A stretch of DNA of 14,210 nucleotides from Ruminococcaceae bacterium UBA5396 (GTDB lineage Bacteria; Bacillota; Clostridia; Oscillospirales; Acutalibacteraceae), in assembly GCA_002410715.1 (NCBI GenBank), contig DHOG01000104.1, positions 7,707 to 21,916 of the forward strand. The letters run 5' to 3'. The notes beneath the pieces were generated by a model, which worked only from the letters and a program-made list of their open reading frames with translations, was not told the DNA's origin and ran no database searches. Of the stretch, positions 1-7,842 are shown piece after piece. The position numbers and the translations under genes were made by a program. Numbering within the stretch: position 1 is the stretch's first letter; each line of letters begins with the position of its first letter.

Positions 1-276
1 CAGCGCAACCATCAGCATGACGGCAGCCGCAACTATGCCCATAATGATTCCGATATATCTTCTTCTTTTGAATATGGCAAATAAAATCGGCGCGGCAAGC
101 ATCATCACCGAAGCAATCGCCAAAGGAATCACGTTGTAAGCTTTATCCGCCTGTCCGGCTTTTACCAAATCGGCGTTGCTACTCGTAATTCCGATTAGCG
201 CCATGGTTTGGAAAAACAAATATACAATCAGTGCTGCCCAAAATATAATTTTTGATAAGGTTGACAAGGCGCGCAC
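1..276 (-). CDS. Partial hypothetical membrane protein, N-terminal 92 residues
   Basis: An open frame of 92 codons without a stop runs from a GTG at 276 to the left edge. The GTG is preceded by AAAGGGGAGAGCGCT, a good ribosome binding site with about 6 bases of spacing, which is why I choose this start. The visible part has three hydrophobic stretches, at about residues 9-32, 49-69 and 75-92. A short polar segment (SSNADLVKAGQADKAYN) lies between the first two and a basic KRRRY turn between the second and third, so it looks like a multi-pass inner membrane protein with the KRRR turn in the cytoplasm. It follows gyrA on the same strand after 93 bases with no obvious terminator, so it may share the gyrase transcript. 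I do not recognise the family, and the C-terminal part is outside the window. Confidence 0.72.
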   Translation of the reverse strand, partial: MRALSTLSKIIFWAALIVYLFFQTMALIGITSSNADLVKAGQADKAYNVIPLAIASVMMLAAPILFAIFKRRRYIGIIMGIVAAAVMLMVAL

Positions 277-343
277 AGCGCTCTCCCCTTTCGGCTATTG
301 AAACATTCGGGTTGATTTCTTGTTATTGCGTGGATCCTGCATA

Positions 344-357
344 TAAAGCATGCTTTA
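344..357. repeat. 14-bp perfect palindrome downstream of gyrA
   Basis: TAAAGCATGCTTTA reads the same on both strands and sits 13 bases past the gyrA stop codon. It lacks a T-run, so it is not a classic intrinsic terminator. It could be a weak operator or a chance palindrome. Confidence 0.3.
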
Positions 358-369
358 AAGCTCCCGATA

Positions 370-2934
370 TTATTCTTGATCTTCCGATTCTTTTTCCTCT
401 TCTAAAGGTTTAGCCGCTTCATCTTCATCCGATTCCTCCGGGATTTCATCCCCTTCATCGCAGCGAATCAACTCCGGCGTTTCCTCTGGCTGGTCTTCAT
501 CCTCCTCCTGGGGTGCGCTGGCAAGAGATACAATCCTGGCGTCTTCTTCCAAACGCATCACAATAACCCCCTTGGAGGGACGGTGGCAGAGACGGATTTC
601 GCTGGCTTGCATTCTGATAATAATTCCGTCGGATGAAATCAGAATAATGTCGTCACCGGGATCTACCACCTTGATGGCAGCTACATCACCGAACTTCTTG
701 GTATGATAGTTAATCAGTCCTTTTCCGCCCCGGGACTGCAGCCGGTAATCATCCAGCTCGCTCAGCCTGCCGAAGCCGGTTTCACTGACGGTAAGAAGTA
801 ATCCATTTTCATGGCAGACCGACATTCCGATGACTTCATCACCCTTGTCAAGGGCAATTGCTTTAACACCGCGTGCAGTACGTCCCAAAACCCTAGCGTC
901 ATTTTCATCAAACCGAATGGCCTTGCCTTTGCGTGTCCCGACAATCAGCGATTGCTGCCCATCGGTCATACGTACCCATGTCAGCTCATCACCCTCATCA
1001 AGAGAAACCGCAATCAATCCGCTTTTACGAACGTTGGTATATGCCGAAAGGCGGGTGCGCTTGATAATTCCCCTTTTGGTAACCATGCAAAGGTATTTGT
1101 CATCCTCATATTCCGAAACATGAATCATTGCGGTTACCTTTTCGTCCTTCTCCAGCGGAAGAAGATTGACTACGTTAATGCCCTTGGCCGTCCTGCCGCC
1201 TTCGGGCACCTCATAGCATTTCAGACGATACACCCGTCCTGCCGAGGTGAAGAACATGACATAATCATGGCTTGAACAAATAAACATGGTTTCTGCAAAG
1301 TCCTCGTCACGCGTCGTCATTCCCATGATACCGCGTCCGCCCCGTCTTTGGGATTTATAGACATCCACCGGTTGTCGTTTAATATACCCATAATGCGTAA
1401 GGGTAAGCACGCTTTCTTCAACCGGAATCAGATCTTCAATATCAACCTCGCCAGAAACCGGCGAAATTTCTGTACGGCGCTCGTCCCCGTACTTATCCTT
1501 CATTTTCAGGCATTCTTCCTTGACGATCTCCCTCACCTTTTGCTGGTCTGCCAGAATCCCTTCCAGCTCGGCAATCCGAACCTGAAGGGCATGGAGCTCG
1601 TCTTCAATCTTTTGCCGTTCCAAACCCGAAAGCTGTCCCAGGCGCATCTTTACAATTGCATCGGCCTGAATATCATCAAATGAAAAGCGTTCCTTCAGAC
1701 GTTCTTTTGCAAGCGGCACATCCTTTGATGAACGAATAATGCCGATAACCTCATCAATAAAATCGCAGGCGGTTTTAAGCGCTTCCCATATATGGGCGCG
1801 TTCTTTGGCTTTTCTCAGCTCAAACAGGGTGCGGCGGGTGATTACCTCACACTGGAATTTAATATATTCCTCCAGCATTTCCTTGAGGGTAAGGACACGG
1901 GGGATTCCGTCCACCAGTGACAGCATAATGACACCGAAGGTGGCCTGCATCTGTGTGTAGGTGTAAAGCTGATTCAGCACCACCTGGGGATTGGCGTCAC
2001 GTTTGAGGTCAATTACAACCCGCATTCCTTCGCGGCTGGAATGGTCTACAACGTCTGCGATGCCTTCTATCCGCTTTTCATCTGAAAGCGTAATAATGGA
2101 TTTTACAAGATTCAGCTTATTGACCATATATGGAATTTCGGTGATTACAATTCTGAAACGGCCGTTCTGATGCTCCTCAATCTCGGTCTTGGCACGAACA
2201 ATTACCTTGCCCCTGCCTGTGGCATAGGCTGCGCGGATACCAGCATAACCCATAATTACTCCGCCTGTCGGAAAATCGGGGCCCTTTATATGGTCCATGA
2301 TTTCCGGCATGGACACATCCGGATCGTCTATCAAAAGACAGATTCCGTCAATTACCTCACGAAGATTGTGGGGCGGAATATTGGTAGCCATACCGACTGC
2401 AATTCCGGTTGAACCATTGACCAGCAGGTTAGGAAAACGGGAAGGCAGAACCGAAGGTTCCTTCAGACGGTCGTCATAGTTGCTGTTAAAATCAACCGTT
2501 TCCTTTTCAATATCCGCAAGCATGTCGATTGACATTTTGCTCATTCGTGCTTCGGTATAACGGTAAGCAGCTGCCGGATGGCCGTCAATCGAACCAAAGT
2601 TACCATGGCCGTCGACCAAAGGATAACGCAGTGAAAAATCCTGCGCCATTCGCACCATTGCATCATAAACCGAGGCATCACCATGGGGATGATACCGTCC
2701 CAGCACCGAACCCACCGTATCGGCGCACTTGCGGTATGCCTTTTCGGGGGTGAGATTGTTTTCGTGCATGGTATAAAGAATACGGCGGTGAACCGGCTTC
2801 AATCCGTCCCGCACATCGGGCAGCGCTCGGGAAACAATTACCGACATTGAATAATCGAGAAAGCTTTTTTTCATTTCTTTCTCAAGATCAATGCTTACCA
2901 CCTTTGCATTTTCCTGTATAATCTGCTCGTCCAT
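370..2934 (-). CDS. gyrA: DNA gyrase subunit A
   Basis: GyrA is the DNA breakage-reunion subunit of the A2B2 gyrase, which introduces negative supercoils. I use the ATG at 2934 (protein begins MDEQIIQEN, 854 residues). It aligns with the usual start of the family and follows AAAGGATGGT at about 11 bases; the frame stays open 14 codons further up. The N-terminal domain carries the quinolone-determining segment [10 protein letters not shown] at 82-91 and the active-site tyrosine Tyr126 in RYTEAR. The GyrA box QRRGGRG at about 529-535, opening the C-terminal beta-pinwheel, separates it from ParC. The last 45 or so residues are strongly acidic, a tail type known to tune supercoiling in some gyrases. 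Position 83 of E. coli is Ala here (Ala87), with Ser88 next. It lies 79 bases downstream of the YcxB-like genes rather than directly behind gyrB. Confidence 0.98.
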   Translation of the reverse strand: MDEQIIQENAKVVSIDLEKEMKKSFLDYSMSVIVSRALPDVRDGLKPVHRRILYTMHENNLTPEKAYRKCADTVGSVLGRYHPHGDASVYDAMVRMAQDFSLRYPLVDGHGNFGSIDGHPAAAYRYTEARMSKMSIDMLADIEKETVDFNSNYDDRLKEPSVLPSRFPNLLVNGSTGIAVGMATNIPPHNLREVIDGICLLIDDPDVSMPEIMDHIKGPDFPTGGVIMGYAGIRAAYATGRGKVIVRAKTEIEEHQNGRFRIVITEIPYMVNKLNLVKSIITLSDEKRIEGIADVVDHSSREGMRVVIDLKRDANPQVVLNQLYTYTQMQATFGVIMLSLVDGIPRVLTLKEMLEEYIKFQCEVITRRTLFELRKAKERAHIWEALKTACDFIDEVIGIIRSSKDVPLAKERLKERFSFDDIQADAIVKMRLGQLSGLERQKIEDELHALQVRIAELEGILADQQKVREIVKEECLKMKDKYGDERRTEISPVSGEVDIEDLIPVEESVLTLTHYGYIKRQPVDVYKSQRRGGRGIMGMTTRDEDFAETMFICSSHDYVMFFTSAGRVYRLKCYEVPEGGRTAKGINVVNLLPLEKDEKVTAMIHVSEYEDDKYLCMVTKRGIIKRTRLSAYTNVRKSGLIAVSLDEGDELTWVRMTDGQQSLIVGTRKGKAIRFDENDARVLGRTARGVKAIALDKGDEVIGMSVCHENGLLLTVSETGFGRLSELDDYRLQSRGGKGLINYHTKKFGDVAAIKVVDPGDDIILISSDGIIIRMQASEIRLCHRPSKGVIVMRLEEDARIVSLASAPQEEDEDQPEETPELIRCDEGDEIPEESDEDEAAKPLEEEKESEDQE

Positions 2935-2977
2935 AATGATTATTACCATCCTTTCTCGCTGAGACCGTGCCGCCATG

Positions 2978-2997
2978 GTATAACAAAGTGTTTATAC
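2978..2997. repeat. Inverted repeat in the leader of gyrA
   Basis: GTATAA (2978-2983) and TTATAC (2992-2997) form a 6-bp inverted repeat with an 8-base loop, 44 bases before the gyrA start codon. It could be a small mRNA hairpin or an operator-like site. I could not find a convincing -35/-10 pair around it, so an internal gyrA promoter is not supported. Confidence 0.3.
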
Positions 2998-3013
2998 GCC
3001 ATATTGATTCAAT

Positions 3014-4204
3014 TCAGTTTATCCTGCTGTTAATAAATTCCTTCAGGGCATTGAAGTCAGAGACACATCGTTTGGGGATACGCAGAAACACCGTTTGCGA
3101 AAAAAACTCCACGTCGTTTGGCCTTTCCACTGCCCGGGTAACCGCCTTCCATTCAAGCCGTATCCCGTTTGTATTGCCGGGGGTTCTGATCTGTATACCG
3201 AAATCTGTGAATGCAACCGATATTCTGCTTTGGGGGAAATGATCGTATAATTTTCCCGCCCGCATCCTTGATCCGAAAAATTGAAACCCAAACAATCCGC
3301 CGTTTATAAGAATGTAAATTGCAATTCCTATCCCTAAGTTATACAGCAGACCGAACATCAATGCGGCAATCATGGACATGATGCTGTAATACGGAAGTAT
3401 CTTCATATACGACCGAAGGGCGGTGTCAGAAGCCATTTTTACAATCTCTTCCTTGGTGTAATCCACCTCGATACGAATGGCGGCTTCTTCCTCCCATGCC
3501 GTCTGATCGGCTTCGGTCTCCGATGGGGTTATATGCTGGGTCGCTGTCGGAATCAGTCTGGCATTAATTTTTTGCCGCGTCGGCGGAACAGCCGAAAAAA
3601 TGACTTTCCGAAATAATTCTGCATCCTGCTGGGTAATACATCGGGCAGGAATTACAATTGCCGGCGTTTGCTTCGACAGCAGAACCATCATGTCATGGGA
3701 CTCAATATATACGGTTTCATTTGAGAGGTTCATACTTACAGATGCACGGGAGCTTTGCTTTTCTATCCGGAAGGGGTACACCTTTATCAACCCGTAATAG
3801 GACTGGCCATCCATCCGGCTCCGATCATAGGAGCGCTCGGCAGAACGACGAACATGTGCCTTGGCTCCAAACATCAGCATACAGCCTGCTCCGAAAATAA
3901 AAATCAGCAGCAGAACCAAAACGGGATCAACTTTTCTATATACGTAAATCTCGCTTAAAAGCATCATTAGGCTGATTGCACCCAGAACCACATTGAGCAC
4001 CAGCTGTCCCTTGCGAATCTTTAACAGCCCGTTTACGGTTGATACGATCATATTAAAACGGACAAATTCTTCCCGAGAAATGTCAACCGGAAATGACATC
4101 AGCCATTCAGACGCTGCTTGTTCGGGAGCCTCCTCTGGTGCCGGCTGGTCTTGTATCTGATTTTGTTCTTCAATTTTTTCATCCGGTTGATTGAGATTAT
4201 CCAT
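3014..4204 (-). CDS. Membrane protein with two YcxB-like units
   Basis: Unknown function; about 396 residues from the ATG at 4204. That ATG follows GAGGGTGATCATGAA, a better ribosome site than the GTG at 4237 that overlaps the upstream stop codon, so 407 residues is the alternative. After an acidic, Gln/Pro-rich cytoplasmic-looking N-terminus (1-32) the protein repeats one plan twice. Each unit has a beta-like segment with a DISREEF or DYTKEEI motif, a two-helix membrane hairpin (about 68-114 and 270-312) and a soluble domain ending in IPARCI (186-191) or IPKRCV (376-381). This plan matches the YcxB-like family of Firmicutes membrane proteins and is shared by the two single-unit proteins just upstream. 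The duplication is seen directly; the family assignment is from motif memory. It probably shares the gyrB-gyrA transcript. Confidence 0.85.
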   Translation of the reverse strand: MDNLNQPDEKIEEQNQIQDQPAPEEAPEQAASEWLMSFPVDISREEFVRFNMIVSTVNGLLKIRKGQLVLNVVLGAISLMMLLSEIYVYRKVDPVLVLLLIFIFGAGCMLMFGAKAHVRRSAERSYDRSRMDGQSYYGLIKVYPFRIEKQSSRASVSMNLSNETVYIESHDMMVLLSKQTPAIVIPARCITQQDAELFRKVIFSAVPPTRQKINARLIPTATQHITPSETEADQTAWEEEAAIRIEVDYTKEEIVKMASDTALRSYMKILPYYSIMSMIAALMFGLLYNLGIGIAIYILINGGLFGFQFFGSRMRAGKLYDHFPQSRISVAFTDFGIQIRTPGNTNGIRLEWKAVTRAVERPNDVEFFSQTVFLRIPKRCVSDFNALKEFINSRIN

Positions 4205-4233
4205 TTCATGATCACCCTCTTCCATTATTTGAA

Positions 4234-4782
4234 TCACTTAATTTTTGCCGACGGCGCATTCTTTTTAAGCATATTCCGCAAACTTTCTTGAACTTCGGCC
4301 GACATTAAGCGTTTCGGAATCGCCATGCTCAGCTCCCGCCCGATTTCCATGATATATAATCCCGGCGTCTCACTCCACCTTGTCAGCATGGAAAGCGGAA
4401 TATCGCCTTTTAAACGACCGTTTTGTATCTTTACTCTGTCATCCTCAAACACATAGGTTGTGGCAAAATGCAGGTCTTCCTTTTCGATAAATTCACGGGC
4501 GGCGGCGCCTTTGTCAAAAACCGGAGCAATCAAACCGTCATAGCAAGCAAACAAAATCCCCAGTACAATGAAACAAGCGGCAGCCGGGACAGAAAGAGAG
4601 ATATATCTGCCGAAAAAGATGCCCGCCATGCCCAATATAATAAAAACAGCCGCTGCACCGTTCAGAAGCGGCGCAACGTGGGAACGCAGCTTCTGCTTTT
4701 TCAAAGCCTCGGCTTCACTATACTCCTCTTTTGTTACAAGAACGCTGAGATATATTGTTGATGTCTGTTTAGGTTGATCCAT
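4234..4782 (-). CDS. YcxB-like membrane protein, single unit
   Basis: Function unknown; 182 residues. The ATG at 4782 is preceded by GGAG with 8 bases of spacing. Residues 11-21 carry the YLSVLVTKEEY strand-and-EEY motif shared with its neighbours. Two membrane helices follow at about 40-58 and 62-83, then a soluble C-terminal domain with IPKRLM at 155-160, where Leu replaces the Cys seen in the paralogues. The IPKR motif sits at the same residue number as in the 188-residue neighbour, which supports common ancestry. The C-terminus is Lys-rich, suggesting a cytoplasmic location. Its stop codon lies 29 bases before the start of the next paralogue. Confidence 0.82.
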   Translation of the reverse strand: MDQPKQTSTIYLSVLVTKEEYSEAEALKKQKLRSHVAPLLNGAAAVFIILGMAGIFFGRYISLSVPAAACFIVLGILFACYDGLIAPVFDKGAAAREFIEKEDLHFATTYVFEDDRVKIQNGRLKGDIPLSMLTRWSETPGLYIMEIGRELSMAIPKRLMSAEVQESLRNMLKKNAPSAKIK

Positions 4783-4829
4783 TTACTCAGCTCCATAAAC
4801 TCAATTAGGCAATTAAAATCAGAATCCCC

Positions 4830-4850
4830 GGATAGAGCAGAGCCCTATCC
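4830..4850 (-). repeat. 9-bp hairpin in spacer between YcxB-like genes
   Basis: On the minus strand GGATAGGGC, loop TCT, GCTCTATCC can fold into a 9-bp stem whose single non-Watson-Crick pair is a G-U. On the plus strand that same pair would be an A-C mismatch, which favours a role in the minus-strand transcript. It lies in a 145-bp spacer (4783-4927) within the operon. The flanks (TTTGTAGG before, GGGGATTCTG after) resemble dispersed intergenic hairpin units of some Clostridia, but that is from memory and needs a genome search. Confidence 0.45.
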
Positions 4851-4882
4851 CTACAAAGATATATAGATTATGCCTAGCGGTT

Positions 4883-4899
4883 AGAGGTTCTGCCCCTCT
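4883..4899. repeat. Second small inverted repeat in the same spacer
   Basis: AGAGG (4883-4887) and CCTCT (4895-4899) form a 5-bp stem with a 7-base loop. Together with the stem at 4830-4850 it makes a two-hairpin spacer. There is no T-run after either, so neither is a standard terminator. Confidence 0.3.
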
Positions 4900-4927
4900 G
4901 ACGGTATCGCAATTCAACTGCCCACAC

Positions 4928-5494
4928 TCAAAAAATCCAGCTTTTCATTACTTTTCGGCGGCGGGCAAAAACCAGACGGATAAAAGAGATTACTTGATCC
5001 CATTGTTCCTGCGGAATACAACGCTTGGGGATGACCAGCAGACGTTCCCGGTCTTTAATCAAAACAAAAAGTCGGGGGGTTTCAATACATCCTGCCATCC
5101 GTGCATAAGAGTCGTTAAGCGTCAGGTTGTGGGTTTCGGTCAACGCATAATCGGCATAAAGCTGTATGGTGGGATTTTGCATCAATGTCTGATACGTCCG
5201 GTAGGATTTCGCAGCCCTTCTTTTAAGAGCAGCCGGAAGTATGTAAAAATAGATAACAAGAAGAATAGGACAGCAAACGCAAAGAAAAAGGGGGAAAAAC
5301 ACCGAATGATAGTTGCTCTGGAACCAGTTCAGCATCCTGAGACCGAAAAACAGCAGTCCGGCGGCCACCAGAACCACAAAAGGAAGCGGTTGTAAATAAC
5401 CGCCCTGTCTTTCTGCGAGAAGGGATGCCTCGACGTACTCCTCGGGCGTGAGGTCAATCACCATATCTGCTTTGGGCGTATTTTGATATGCCAT
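4928..5494 (-). CDS. YcxB-like membrane protein, single unit
   Basis: Function unknown; 188 residues, starting at the ATG at 5494 after AGAGAGG with about 10 bases of spacing. It follows the shared plan: VIDLTPEEY at 12-20, two hydrophobic helices at about 36-57 and 65-88, a basic KRRAAK stretch, then a soluble domain with IPKRCI at 155-160 and an amphipathic C-terminal helix. The second helix has three cysteines (LCVCC). The very C-terminus is basic (ARRRKVMK), consistent with cytoplasmic placement. It starts 41 bases after the gyrB stop, so it is the first of the inserted genes in the direction of transcription and very likely co-transcribed with gyrB. Confidence 0.83.
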   Translation of the reverse strand: MAYQNTPKADMVIDLTPEEYVEASLLAERQGGYLQPLPFVVLVAAGLLFFGLRMLNWFQSNYHSVFFPLFLCVCCPILLVIYFYILPAALKRRAAKSYRTYQTLMQNPTIQLYADYALTETHNLTLNDSYARMAGCIETPRLFVLIKDRERLLVIPKRCIPQEQWDQVISFIRLVFARRRKVMKSWIF

Positions 5495-5535
5495 AAGCCC
5501 CCAACCTCTCTTTTCTCAACCATAGGTATAAACCA

Positions 5536-7482
5536 TCAAACATCCAGGTTGTTCACATATTTCGCATTCTTTTCAATAAATTCACGGCGCGGCTCTACCT
5601 TATCGCCCATCAAGACGGTAAAGGTTTCATCCGTAGCGGTCAAGTCATCCAGCTCGACTTTCATCATGGTGCGGAAAGCAGGATTCATGGTGGTTTCCCA
5701 AAGCTGTTCGGGATCCATTTCACCAAGACCTTTGTAACGCTGTATATCAGCATTGCCGCCTAGCTCTTCATTATATTTATCCCGTTCCTGATCTGAAAAG
5801 GCATAACGATGCTGTTTGCCCTTGGATACCTTGAAAAGCGGGGGCTGTGCAATATATACATGCCCCTCGTCCACAAGCGGCCGCATATAACGAAAGAAAA
5901 AGGTAAGCAAAAGGGTTCGGATGTGTGCGCCGTCTACGTCGGCGTCCGCCATTATGATAACCTTGCCATAACGCAGCTTGGAGACGTCGAAATCGTCGCC
6001 GATGCCGCATCCGAGAGCCACCACCACCGGAATCAGCTTTTCATTTCCGTAAACCTTATCAATTCGCGCTTTTTCAACGTTGAGCATCTTTCCCCAAAGA
6101 GGAAGAATGGCCTGAAAGTTTCGGTCTCGCCCCTGAATGGCAGAGCCTCCTGCCGAATCTCCCTCAACGATGTACAGCTCGGTGCGCTCGGCATCGGTCC
6201 AGATACAGTCGGCAAGCTTTTCGGGCATACGGGTAGACGCCAGCCCGCTTTTTTTACGAGCAAGCTCCCTTGCCCGCTGGGCGGCTTCCCTAACCCGGGA
6301 TGCGTTAATCGACTTTTCGAGAATTGCCTTTGCTACCTGGGGATTTTCCTCGAGGAAAGGAACCAGCTTTTCATTCAAGAGGGTGTTAACCAGCGAGCCC
6401 ATTGAGGTGTTCCCGAGCTTTGCTTTGGTCTGCCCCTCAAACTGGGCATCCTTCAGCTTGACGCTAATCACGGCGGTAATCCCTTCGCGAACGTCGTCTC
6501 CCTTCAGGCTGCTGTCGTTATCCTTCAGCATATTGTGTTTTCTAGCGTAGTCATTGAATATCCTGGTGATGGCGGTTTTAAAGCTGGTTTCATGGGTACC
6601 GCCGTCAACCGTATGGATGTTGTTTGCAAAAGAAACGATATTTTCGTTGTAGCTGTCGTTATATTGCATTGCGACTTCGGCGATAGAGTCCCCATCGATA
6701 ATTGAGAGGTGAATGACTTGGGGATGCAGTCGGTTATAGCCGCGGGCTTTATTCATAAACTCCACAAAGGAGGAGATACCGCCCTCATAGCAGTATTCCT
6801 CCCGAATCGGGGCGTTCTCGTCTCGAAGGTCGTTTAAGGTAATTTTGAGTCCGGCATTCAGGAAGGCCTGTTCACGAAGCCGCTTTTGAAGGACATCAAA
6901 TTCGTATTCGGTGGTTTCGTCGAAAATCTGCGGATCGGATTTAAACCGAATGAGGGTTCCGTCCTGCTGAGATTCGCCGATTACGGTGAGTTCTGTAACC
7001 GCCTTACCACGCTCAAAACGCTGGTGATATACCTTGCCTTCCCGAGAAATCTCAACCTCCAGCCATTCAGACAGCGCATTTACGACAGACGAACCCACGC
7101 CGTGCAAACCGCCCGACACCTTATAACCGCTGCCGCCGAACTTGCCGCCTGCGTGCAGGACGGTGAGTACCACAGTAACAGCGGGAATTCCCTGATTTTC
7201 GTTTATGCCCACCGGAATTCCGCGTCCGTTGTCACGAACCGAAATAATGTTTTCCGGAAGAATATCCACGTCAATATTGGTGCAATATCCCGCCAACGCC
7301 TCGTCAATCGAATTGTCGACGATTTCATACACCAGGTGATGCAGCCCTTTGGGCCCGGTTGAGCCGATATACATACCCGGTCTTTTCCGGACTGCTTCCA
7401 ACCCCTCCAAAACCTGTATTTGGCTTTCATCATAAGTGGGTGTACCCGGATGATTTACGCCATTGTCAAATTCGGTTTCCAT
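5536..7482 (-). CDS. gyrB: DNA gyrase subunit B
   Basis: GyrB is the ATPase and TOPRIM subunit of gyrase. The ATG at 7482 (648 residues) sits 8 bases after GGAGG; a TTG two codons upstream is too close to that site. The GHKL ATPase has the VDNSIDEA helix (Asn57), DNGRGIP at 84-90 and GGLHGVG at 124-130. The TOPRIM domain has EGDSAGG at 440-446 and DADVDGAH at 513-520 (metal-binding Glu and Asp residues), and the C-terminal [15 protein letters not shown] motif is intact. Length and motifs fit a normal GyrB; it lacks the roughly 170-residue insert of E. coli GyrB. The position matching E. coli Lys447 is Trp (PLWGK at 461-465). It follows remB by 58 bases, and gyrA is displaced about 2.6 kb downstream by three YcxB-like genes. 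Confidence 0.98.
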   Translation of the reverse strand: METEFDNGVNHPGTPTYDESQIQVLEGLEAVRKRPGMYIGSTGPKGLHHLVYEIVDNSIDEALAGYCTNIDVDILPENIISVRDNGRGIPVGINENQGIPAVTVVLTVLHAGGKFGGSGYKVSGGLHGVGSSVVNALSEWLEVEISREGKVYHQRFERGKAVTELTVIGESQQDGTLIRFKSDPQIFDETTEYEFDVLQKRLREQAFLNAGLKITLNDLRDENAPIREEYCYEGGISSFVEFMNKARGYNRLHPQVIHLSIIDGDSIAEVAMQYNDSYNENIVSFANNIHTVDGGTHETSFKTAITRIFNDYARKHNMLKDNDSSLKGDDVREGITAVISVKLKDAQFEGQTKAKLGNTSMGSLVNTLLNEKLVPFLEENPQVAKAILEKSINASRVREAAQRARELARKKSGLASTRMPEKLADCIWTDAERTELYIVEGDSAGGSAIQGRDRNFQAILPLWGKMLNVEKARIDKVYGNEKLIPVVVALGCGIGDDFDVSKLRYGKVIIMADADVDGAHIRTLLLTFFFRYMRPLVDEGHVYIAQPPLFKVSKGKQHRYAFSDQERDKYNEELGGNADIQRYKGLGEMDPEQLWETTMNPAFRTMMKVELDDLTATDETFTVLMGDKVEPRREFIEKNAKYVNNLDV

Positions 7483-7540
7483 GGACAATACCTCCGTATA
7501 TTCATTGTCATAGTTGAGATCAATCTTGCATAGATATTAT

Positions 7541-7840
7541 TTATCTGAAGCTTCCCTGTTTTTCCGGCAGGATGTTGGACAAGCTTTTTATAAATTCTGC
7601 CCTTCGGCGCAGTGTGGCCGAAGATATCTGTGAAATATATACCGTTTCGGTTCCTTCCCTGTCCACACAAACCACATAGGTCTTGGGAAGATCATCCGAA
7701 ACATTAAAAACGCGTCCGCCCTTTTGAGCATCAGCAAGAAACTGTCTTGAATGTTTTGAAATTGTTGACTTATCCATATCAAAAATGCCGATTATATCAC
7801 TCTGTCTTACTACCGTTTCCTGTCCGAGATGAAGATACAC
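7541..7840 (-). CDS. remB: Extracellular-matrix regulator RemB (DUF370 family)
   Basis: A small regulator related to B. subtilis RemB (YaaB), 99 residues. It begins MYLHLGQETVVRQSDIIGIF, characteristic of the DUF370 family, and continues with FNVSDDLPKTYVV and VYISQISSATL, which are also conserved. In B. subtilis RemA and RemB influence biofilm matrix genes; RemA binds DNA, while the role of RemB is less clear. The start is a GTG at 7840, preceded by AAAGGAG with 7 bases of spacing; this site overlaps the end of recF, whose stop lies 2 bases upstream. The location between recF and gyrB is the standard one and supports the call. The C-terminal KQGSFR tail is not conserved to my knowledge. Confidence 0.93.
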   Translation of the reverse strand: MYLHLGQETVVRQSDIIGIFDMDKSTISKHSRQFLADAQKGGRVFNVSDDLPKTYVVCVDREGTETVYISQISSATLRRRAEFIKSLSNILPEKQGSFR

Positions 7841-7842
7841 CG

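Noticed and set aside
344..357. Terminator after gyrA
   Set aside because: The palindrome has no loop and no T-run on the minus strand.
2978..2997. Internal gyrA promoter at the inverted repeat
   Set aside because: TTATAC could pass for a -10, but no -35 lies at 16-18 bases; the nearest TTGAAT is about 23 bases away.
4206..4237. GTG start at 4237 for the two-unit YcxB-like gene
   Set aside because: It overlaps the upstream stop but has no ribosome site; the ATG at 4204 follows a clear GAGGGTGA site.
5809..6405. A 198-codon plus-strand open frame inside gyrB
   Set aside because: It is antisense to conserved TOPRIM-coding sequence and has no recognisable motif.
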